This document shows, in pieces, positions 34,426 to 39,490 of a stretch of 39,490 bases of DNA. The DNA lies in the IMG/VR virus record IMGVR_UViG_3300023184_000270, positions 1 to 39,490 of that record. The stretch is one strand, 5' to 3'. This DNA comes from a virus. Both the position numbers and the translations under genes were made by a program. Positions within the stretch are counted from its first letter, which is position 1; every line of letters starts with the position of its first letter. The notes beneath the pieces were generated by a model that had not been told where the DNA came from, did no database searches, and saw only the letters and a list, made by a program, of their open reading frames with translations.

Positions 34426-35334
34426 TTATTTATTGAGGATCATTTTCTTTATTTCTTCCCTGTGTATATTTATCTTTCCTGCATCGTTATAAAGATCACG
34501 CATGGCATCATTCGAGTTACCATATGTTTTACCCGTTACTGCACCAATAGTTTGTATTGCCTTCATTGTTGGTGCTTCGTCTTCCTTGCCGTATTCGCCA
34601 GTAGCTTTGGTTTCAATTCCAATTTTATTCAATCTTGCTCTAAATTCTTTAACTGACTCAGCTTTGCTAATAAATTCTTCCCTTTCCTGTTCAGATTCAC
34701 CTTCAGCTGGTGTAGAAAATGCACCTTTGAATCTTTTTATTTGGCTGTCTATTTCTGTAGATTCGATTTTCCCTTTGAGTTTGCTTAGATCAGTTAGCTC
34801 GGAAATTACCTTATCACCCTGAGCTACTAATTCCAATCCTCTGCTGAGATACTCTGAGTTTGTCGCCATTTCTCTGTTAGCTCCAAGATACTCATCCTTC
34901 CATTTGTTTAATGCACCATCAGGTCTGATGATTATATTATATTGCTTCTGTATGTCCTCTAGATTTTGTTGTCTAGTTTTACTGGTCATATCTCCATTTA
35001 CACCATTTTCTATGATTAGCTTAAGTCTGGAATATGCATTCTTTATGAAATCAACAATTTCGCTTGCAGAGCTTCTGCATTCTGTCGCATCTTTTGGATC
35101 CGCACCATTTATCACATTATCAACTTCCGATGCTAGCCCTATTATAACGTCCATAAGCATTTCTGCGGTGTGTAATTCAGCTGGAACATCCGGATCTGCC
35201 TTTTCTTTTCCAGCCAATATTGTGCCATCCAGAGCTCCGTCTCCTATTCCGGAAACAAACTCCTTTGCTCTTCTAGTCCATCCCCAAAATCCGCTTACTT
35301 TAGGTTCGTTCTTTTTACCTTCTTGTTCAGGCAT
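34426..35334 (-). CDS. Hypothetical helical protein of the candidate internal-protein operon
   Basis: 302 residues, mostly helical and charged. It begins MPEQEGKKNEPKVSGFWGW and lacks the N-terminal module of the two genes before it. Residues 45-210 are heptad-like. The C-terminal about 60 residues (MKAIQTIGAVTGKTYGNSNDAM) vaguely recall the peptidoglycan-binding-like part of the first operon gene, but the match is weak. The start is one base after the previous stop. Function unknown. Confidence 0.6.
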   Translation of the reverse strand: MPEQEGKKNEPKVSGFWGWTRRAKEFVSGIGDGALDGTILAGKEKADPDVPAELHTAEMLMDVIIGLASEVDNVINGADPKDATECRSSASEIVDFIKNAYSRLKLIIENGVNGDMTSKTRQQNLEDIQKQYNIIIRPDGALNKWKDEYLGANREMATNSEYLSRGLELVAQGDKVISELTDLSKLKGKIESTEIDSQIKRFKGAFSTPAEGESEQEREEFISKAESVKEFRARLNKIGIETKATGEYGKEDEAPTMKAIQTIGAVTGKTYGNSNDAMRDLYNDAGKINIHREEIKKMILNK

Positions 35335-35335
35335 C

Positions 35336-36118
35336 TTATCTTATGTTTTTTAATGATTGTGTTAATGCTTTTAGATAGCTTCTATTTTTATCAGCAGCAT
35401 CCTCCTCAGTATCCATATGCTCAAGTTCTATCATAGCTCCCTGTGTGAATGCGTTAACTGCAGCTTGAAAATATTTAGCAGCCTTCATTTTTTCGTTATA
35501 CACAAGAATATTTGATTTGTCCAATTGATCCTCGTATGCCTGTTTAAGCAAGCTTCTCTGTTTTGTGTAATATTCATCATCAGGATACTCTGAGCCTTCG
35601 CCGAAGCTACTTCTTTTAATTTCGTCATGCGATATTGTTTTCGTTATATCTCCCCTAGATTTTGCTCCGTTTTTCCTCTCTTCTGCCTCTTGTCTAAGTG
35701 CATCTAATTGACCTATGTATGCATCCAGTATATTTTTACCGTCAGCATCAGTTATCTCGTGACTTTTTCCCTCCGTGTAAATTTGATTAGCAAGATCTCT
35801 TAGTCCTTCCCAATATTTTTTATTATTTGCGAATGATGGATTTTCTGCGTCTAGTGCATCTCTCAGACTTTTAAGTCCGCTGTTTGAAATATTTATCGAA
35901 TTACAATAAGCTCCTAAATAAAGACCCATTTTTGTTATTACGCTAACAGCTTCTTTACCGAATTTAATGCAATTGCTAGCTGCTGTTTTACCAGTATCTT
36001 TTGTTTTAATCTCCATATTATCCTTGTATTTAATACCTGACTTGGATGGAGTATTTTGCTCCTCCCCGTCATACTCGAATATAGCAGAATTAAATTTATC
36101 GAAGTTTAATACTTTCAT
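35336..36118 (-). CDS. Candidate internal head protein with capsid-targeting-like N terminus
   Basis: 260 residues. It begins MKVLNFDKFNSAIFE, matching the form of the next gene upstream (VLKFSDFNKLFE), and ends in I-F-E, the (I/L)xE cleavage consensus of the T4 prohead protease gp21. T4 internal proteins have such a short targeting sequence that is removed in the prohead, after which they are injected with the DNA. The remainder is helical and charged with no recognised domain. Two bases separate it from the preceding gene. Confidence 0.6.
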   Translation of the reverse strand: MKVLNFDKFNSAIFEYDGEEQNTPSKSGIKYKDNMEIKTKDTGKTAASNCIKFGKEAVSVITKMGLYLGAYCNSINISNSGLKSLRDALDAENPSFANNKKYWEGLRDLANQIYTEGKSHEITDADGKNILDAYIGQLDALRQEAEERKNGAKSRGDITKTISHDEIKRSSFGEGSEYPDDEYYTKQRSLLKQAYEDQLDKSNILVYNEKMKAAKYFQAAVNAFTQGAMIELEHMDTEEDAADKNRSYLKALTQSLKNIR

Positions 36119-36120
36119 GA

Positions 36121-37551
36121 TTATTTAGATACGATCAGATCTTTTAATTTGTCTTTGTTTGCTTTGAAGTTAACTACTGCTTTTCTTAATTCAGGAGTTA
36201 ATTTTTTACCATCCTCTGTTGCTTTTATTAAATCAACACCTGTTAATCTAGTTAGCATAACTGCAAGTTCCTTAACAGCTTTTTCTGTATTGGCCCCGTA
36301 TCCCCCGTCTGCTTTTACAGCAGCACTTGGGAATATGTCATTATATTGTGTTTGGAATTCCTGAATAGCTTTGTAATTTTCTCCGCTCTTTTTAAGATTT
36401 TGCTCATTACCTTTAACTGTACCAGAAACGATTTCTTTGAAATCTGTGCTGTCCTTAGCAGCTTTGTCCTTATCGGCTTTTTCTTTATCCTCTTTTTCTT
36501 TGTCAGCTTTAGCTTTTTCTTCTGCAGCTTTTTTCAATGCAGCTTCCTGTGCCTTTGCATCATCAGCTTTTATTTTATCATTAAGTGCTTGTATGCTTTT
36601 TGCTGCATCATCCATTGCATTCTTAACATTCTGATCAATCTCAAGTTTTTTAGTACCAGATGTCACAGCTGCCATAAGTTTATTTTTTAAATCCTCTATT
36701 TTTGCTGGGTATCCTGCAAGCTCTTCCTTTCTTTCCTTTCTCTTCATATCTTCCCATTCCTTAGTGTTTTTAAGGTGCTCGATTTCTTTAGTGGCTTCTG
36801 CAGAAATTTTAGATGTTTCGGATTTAAGGAAATCTGATGTGCTGTCCTTGAATTGATCCGCTGTAGCTACCACACCATTCTGTAATTGATTAGCGTAATC
36901 TGTTCTTTGTTCAACCCAAGTTTGTTTATCAAATAAACCCTCGTTAAGAGCAGCTAGATTGTCACCATATTTAAGAGAAGTACTTACATTTTCAACTTTA
37001 GGCTTAGCAGCTTCAACCTTAGCAGCATCAGCTTTAGCGGCTGTTGCATTAGCAATTAATTGTTTGATGAATCCAGTAACTTGTAATTGAACAGCAGATT
37101 TTATACCGTCCTCTGATTTTTTACCGTCAGGAGTTGCTATTAATGTATTATAAGCCTTCTGTAAACTTGCTGCTGCTGATTTACCATCCGCAGAAATATC
37201 AGAATACTCAGGTTTTAATTTACTACCAAGTACTTTATTTATCAGTTCATTAAGTTTATCACCTATCTTTGTAACATCCTTTTCGTTATTGATGCTTTGT
37301 AAATCATCTATACCGTCTTTGTATCCTCCGTCAACCTTATTAGCAATTGTTGTGAACAATTGGAAGAAAGTAACCACAATTACATCTGCTGTTTGTGTTG
37401 ATTTATTTGGTTTAAGATCAGCAGGTTCTGCTGGTTTTGCATCCGCTGCTGGTGCTGCTGGAGTTCCCGCTGCTGGTGCTGCTGCCGGAGCTGGTGTATC
37501 AACTTCGAATAATTTGTTAAAGTCTGAAAACTTTAGTACTCTATCTTTCAT
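36121..37551 (-). CDS. Candidate internal head protein with peptidoglycan-binding-like domain
   Basis: 476 residues. N terminus MKDRVLKFSDFNKLFE followed by VDTPAPAAAP: the LFE tripeptide is a possible gp21-type cleavage site at residue 16. An Ala/Pro linker (17-50) follows, then helices, a Lys/Ala/Glu-rich coiled coil around 320-370, and a C-terminal domain near 390-430 with AIQEFQTQYND, then VKADGGYGANTEKAVKEL, which matches the PG_binding_1 pattern. The protein could be packaged in the head and meet the host wall on injection. It heads a three-gene operon behind a terminator and a late-type box. Confidence 0.6.
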   Translation of the reverse strand: MKDRVLKFSDFNKLFEVDTPAPAAAPAAGTPAAPAADAKPAEPADLKPNKSTQTADVIVVTFFQLFTTIANKVDGGYKDGIDDLQSINNEKDVTKIGDKLNELINKVLGSKLKPEYSDISADGKSAAASLQKAYNTLIATPDGKKSEDGIKSAVQLQVTGFIKQLIANATAAKADAAKVEAAKPKVENVSTSLKYGDNLAALNEGLFDKQTWVEQRTDYANQLQNGVVATADQFKDSTSDFLKSETSKISAEATKEIEHLKNTKEWEDMKRKERKEELAGYPAKIEDLKNKLMAAVTSGTKKLEIDQNVKNAMDDAAKSIQALNDKIKADDAKAQEAALKKAAEEKAKADKEKEDKEKADKDKAAKDSTDFKEIVSGTVKGNEQNLKKSGENYKAIQEFQTQYNDIFPSAAVKADGGYGANTEKAVKELAVMLTRLTGVDLIKATEDGKKLTPELRKAVVNFKANKDKLKDLIVSK

Positions 37552-37571
37552 AATAAATTTTTTTTTGTACT

Positions 37572-37580
37572 GTATATATC
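37572..37580 (-). promoter_or_regulatory. Late-promoter-like box for the internal-protein operon
   Basis: Minus-strand GATATATAC, 21-29 nt before the ATG at 37551, four bases after the terminator hairpin. Confidence 0.55.
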
Positions 37581-37583
37581 AAT

Positions 37584-37618
37584 AAAAAAAACCATAACGG
37601 AATACGTTATGGTTTTTT
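37584..37618 (-). terminator. Strong Rho-independent terminator
   Basis: Perfect 14-bp stem AAAAAACCATAACG/CGTTATGGTTTTTT with a GAATA loop; usable in both directions. It lies 60 bases after the gmd stop. Confidence 0.9.
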
Positions 37619-37622
37619 GTGT

Positions 37623-37687
37623 TAACGAGTAGTAAACTGCTCATTAACGCGGATTTAGTGAGATAGTGAGTAGTTTACTACTCGTTA
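37623..37687. repeat. Long hairpin at the end of gmd
   Basis: Arms 37623-37646 and 37664-37687 pair over 24 positions: 16 perfect bp (TAACGAGTAGTAAACT with its complement), then eight more with two G-T pairs, around a 17-base loop. In the plus-sense RNA the two odd positions are G-U pairs; in the minus-sense RNA they are C-A mismatches. It covers the last codons and TAG stop of gmd and lies next to the terminator. Confidence 0.8.
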
Positions 37688-38670
37688 CTAGAATAATATT
37701 CTATCCAATGTGAAATCATCTCATCCAGCATAGTTTCAAAAGTGTATTTAGGTGTCCATCCTGTTTCATTTCTCAACTTTGACGAATCCCCCTTAAGATC
37801 TTCAAGTTCCTCGGGTCTCATAAATTTTTCATCACTCGAAACATACTGTGTCCAATCCATTCCAAGCTTACCAAATACATACTGAATCAATTCAAGTACT
37901 GAATGTGAGACACCAGTAGAACAAACATAATCACCAGATTCTTCTTTCTGTAGCATCATCCACATTGCTTCAATGTAATCTTTTGCGTGGCCCCAGTCTC
38001 TCGTCGCATTTAGATTGCCTAAGACGAGTTCTTTCTCCATACCTAGCTTAATCCTTACCGCTGACTTTACGACCTTGTTAGTGACAAAATTTGTGCCTCT
38101 ACGGGGTGATTCGTGATTGAATAAGATACCGTTGCTTATGAACATACCATATGAGTTGCGATAGTTCCTGCATATGTTATACGAGAAAACTTTAGCGCAT
38201 CCATATGGACTAACTGGATTAAGTGGGGTTGTCTCTCTTTGGTAACCGTCAGGATCAATTGAATTACCGAACATTTCCGATGATGATGCCTGGTACATCT
38301 TTATTGATGGATCATATATTCTTATTGCTTCCAGAAGATTCAAAGTTCCCATCCCAGTTGCTTGTGCTGTGTATACCGGTTGATCGAATGATATTCTTAC
38401 GTGTGATTGTGCTGCAAGATTATAAACTTCGGATGGGTTTGATTTTTTTAGAGCATGTAACAACGAAGGCACATCGAGTAGATCAGCATAGATTAGGTTA
38501 TCTTTAATCTTATCATAGATTGAATCCAATCTAGCGGTTTGATTTTCTGATACTGAATTTCTTTTTATCGTTCCATATACTTCATATCCCTTATTGATTA
38601 GAAACTCTGCAAGATAACTTCCGTCCTGTCCATTTATGCCTGTTATCAATGCTCTTTTAACTTCTTTCAT
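37678..38670 (-). CDS. gmd: GDP-mannose 4,6-dehydratase
   Basis: 330 residues, typical length. Short-chain dehydrogenase fold: NADP-binding GINGQDG (11-17), YNLAAQSHV (83-91), the SSSE catalytic region (129-132), and YGCAK (Tyr156, Lys160). Substrate-loop segments NHESPRRGTNFVT and ATRDWGHAKDY are those of GMD. It converts GDP-D-mannose to GDP-4-keto-6-deoxy-D-mannose, the substrate of the fucose synthase upstream. A GTATATC box about 30 nt before its start lies in the edge of repeat copy B. The product may be used for a glycan on virion, host surface or DNA; the acceptor is unknown. Confidence 0.93.
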   Translation of the reverse strand: MKEVKRALITGINGQDGSYLAEFLINKGYEVYGTIKRNSVSENQTARLDSIYDKIKDNLIYADLLDVPSLLHALKKSNPSEVYNLAAQSHVRISFDQPVYTAQATGMGTLNLLEAIRIYDPSIKMYQASSSEMFGNSIDPDGYQRETTPLNPVSPYGCAKVFSYNICRNYRNSYGMFISNGILFNHESPRRGTNFVTNKVVKSAVRIKLGMEKELVLGNLNATRDWGHAKDYIEAMWMMLQKEESGDYVCSTGVSHSVLELIQYVFGKLGMDWTQYVSSDEKFMRPEELEDLKGDSSKLRNETGWTPKYTFETMLDEMISHWIEYYSSNE

Positions 38671-38694
38671 TTGTTTATTAATTTAAAAACCTGG

Positions 38695-38854
38695 GGGTGT
38701 ATATCTAATTTAAAGATTTGGATAAGACTAGATAATTAAGTAAGGGCTCTTAGAGCTATAGTATAGTATAGATTCTTGACTTTCTTGGTAAATTAGATAA
38801 TTATTTTAGCAGGTATTTTTCGATTTGTTTCTTAATTTCTATATTATTTTCTTA
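38695..38854 (-). repeat. Large direct repeat, copy B (non-coding)
   Basis: Partner of 34235-34401, 4.46 kb away in the same orientation. Arms TATCTAATTTA (38702-38712) and TAAATTAGATA (38789-38799) frame an inner GCTCTTAGAGC palindrome at 38746-38756. It occupies most of the 212-base gap between the fucose synthase and gmd. In both copies the element lies before a gene (uvsX, gmd) and after another. Confidence 0.9.
38699..38705 (-). promoter_or_regulatory. Possible box before gmd, at the repeat edge
   Basis: Minus-strand GATATAC, 29-35 nt before the ATG at 38670. Copy A has GATAGAC at the same place, so the box is not shared by both copies. Confidence 0.3.
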
Positions 38855-38882
38855 TTGCTTATTAATTACCTATAAGATTTTC

Positions 38883-39490
38883 TTATTGTCTTATTTTTGG
38901 ATAGCTTTCGTTGAACCATTCTATTGATTTTTTGAGTCCATCCCTTATTGGTGTGAATTCAAAATCCTTGAACATTTCAGTTATTACAGAGTTATCGCTG
39001 GGCTTTCTAAACTGTCCATCAGGTTTGGTTTTATCAAATGTTATATTACCCTCATATTCCATAAGTTCTGCAATTATCTCAACTACAGCTCCTATAGATA
39101 TTTCCTCCGATGTTGATAGTATTACTGGATCGTCCCCTTCGTAATTATCATAAAGAAGTCTAGTTAGTTTTGCAACATCCTCTGAAAATATAAATTCTCT
39201 TAATGGCTTACCTGAACCCCAAACTTTAAATTCTGTGTTATTCTTTTTTGCCAGATACATCTTATGTATTAGCATAGGTATAACGTGTCCTGATTCTAGA
39301 TTATAATTATCATTAGGTCCGTAAATATTACACGGTATAACGCTAAAGTAATTAACACCGTACTGTTCTCTATATGATTTTATTTGTATATCCGCCATTC
39401 TCTTCGCGTACGCATACCCGTAATTTGATTGATGTGGCGGTCCAAGATGTATTTTTTCTGGAGATAATGGATACTGGACGTCATCCGGAA
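38883..39490 (-). CDS. fcl: GDP-L-fucose synthase, partial (start beyond the right edge)
   Basis: About 202 residues are visible; the N terminus with the NADP-binding site is cut off by the window edge. The frame is open to 39490, reading PPHQSNYGYAYAKRMADI, with the catalytic Tyr-x-x-x-Lys (YAYAK) directly before the in-frame Met at 39398, so that Met is not the real start. Downstream landmarks: YGPNDNYNLESGHVIPMLI and VWGSGKPLREFIFSEDVA, characteristic of GDP-fucose synthase. It epimerises and reduces GDP-4-keto-6-deoxymannose to GDP-L-fucose and completes the pathway begun by gmd. Confidence 0.9.
   Translation of the reverse strand, partial: PDDVQYPLSPEKIHLGPPHQSNYGYAYAKRMADIQIKSYREQYGVNYFSVIPCNIYGPNDNYNLESGHVIPMLIHKMYLAKKNNTEFKVWGSGKPLREFIFSEDVAKLTRLLYDNYEGDDPVILSTSEEISIGAVVEIIAELMEYEGNITFDKTKPDGQFRKPSDNSVITEMFKDFEFTPIRDGLKKSIEWFNESYPKIRQ

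Noticed and set aside
34904-35353. Plus-strand open frames (for example 34904-35353, 23188-23541, 28485-28790)
   Set aside because: They are mirror frames of well-supported minus-strand genes, with atypical composition and no motifs.
37584-37687. Single compound terminator for the whole region
   Set aside because: The terminator hairpin (37584-37618) is complete by itself; the longer hairpin has no T-run and is separate.
38740-38800. tRNA-like sequence (GGGCTCTTAGAGC resembling a D-arm) in the large repeats
   Set aside because: No acceptor stem, anticodon arm or TTC-type arm can be placed around it in either strand.
39398-39398. In-frame ATG as the start of the fucose synthase
   Set aside because: The frame stays open to the window edge and the upstream residues include the catalytic YxxxK, so the gene starts outside.

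Overview
The window is a stretch of a T4-like myovirus genome (tailed phage with contractile tail), low in GC and with every convincing gene on the minus strand, so it reads biologically from right (39490) to left (1). T4-type hallmark proteins recognisable from sequence: UvsX recombinase, DnaB-type helicase (gp41 slot), the gp47/gp46 Mre11-Rad50 pair, terminase gp16/gp17, tail sheath gp18, two tail tubes gp19, a gp14-type neck domain, a probable gp15 and a gp26-type (T4_baseplate) protein. Most start codons lack a Shine-Dalgarno sequence and sit behind A/T-only leaders, and one early-looking promoter resembles the TAnnTTTG box of Bacteroidetes. The phage therefore probably infects a member of the Bacteroidetes (inference; no host gene is present).

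Layout in transcription order. (1) 39490-37678: two nucleotide-sugar genes, a GDP-L-fucose synthase cut by the window edge and GDP-mannose 4,6-dehydratase, which together convert GDP-mannose to GDP-L-fucose. (2) 37551-34426: three genes of unknown function; the first two begin with a shared short module ending in (I/L)FE that looks like a T4 capsid-targeting sequence with a prohead-protease site, so they are candidate internal head proteins, and one carries a peptidoglycan-binding-like domain. (3) 34108-28001: recombination and replication block (uvsX, small gene, helicase, acidic small gene, gp47, gp46). (4) 27958-18318: tail and fibre block (PKD-domain protein, gp15-like, Mtd-like fibre, collagen-like fibre, two related Cys-rich fibre-like proteins, three small proteins). 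(5) 18214-5324: neck-protein fusion, terminase small and large subunits, a very long sheath, two tail tubes, gp26-like, a small overlapping gene and a repeat-rich tape-measure-like protein. (6) 5247-2212: dCMP deaminase, an ECF-like sigma factor, two hypotheticals and a PD-(D/E)XK nuclease. (7) 2114-69: two membrane proteins and two paralogous virion-like proteins.

Regulation visible in the sequence: a recurring GATATATA-like box lies about 14-35 nt before about ten genes, including three more degenerate matches, and is proposed as the late promoter, possibly read by the phage's own ECF-like sigma. Four strong hairpin terminators each sit immediately before such a box. The most unusual features are a ~165-bp non-coding element present twice as a direct repeat (34235-34401 and 38695-38854), flanking the internal-protein/gmd cassette and conserving paired arms, and a 24-bp-stem hairpin at the end of gmd.
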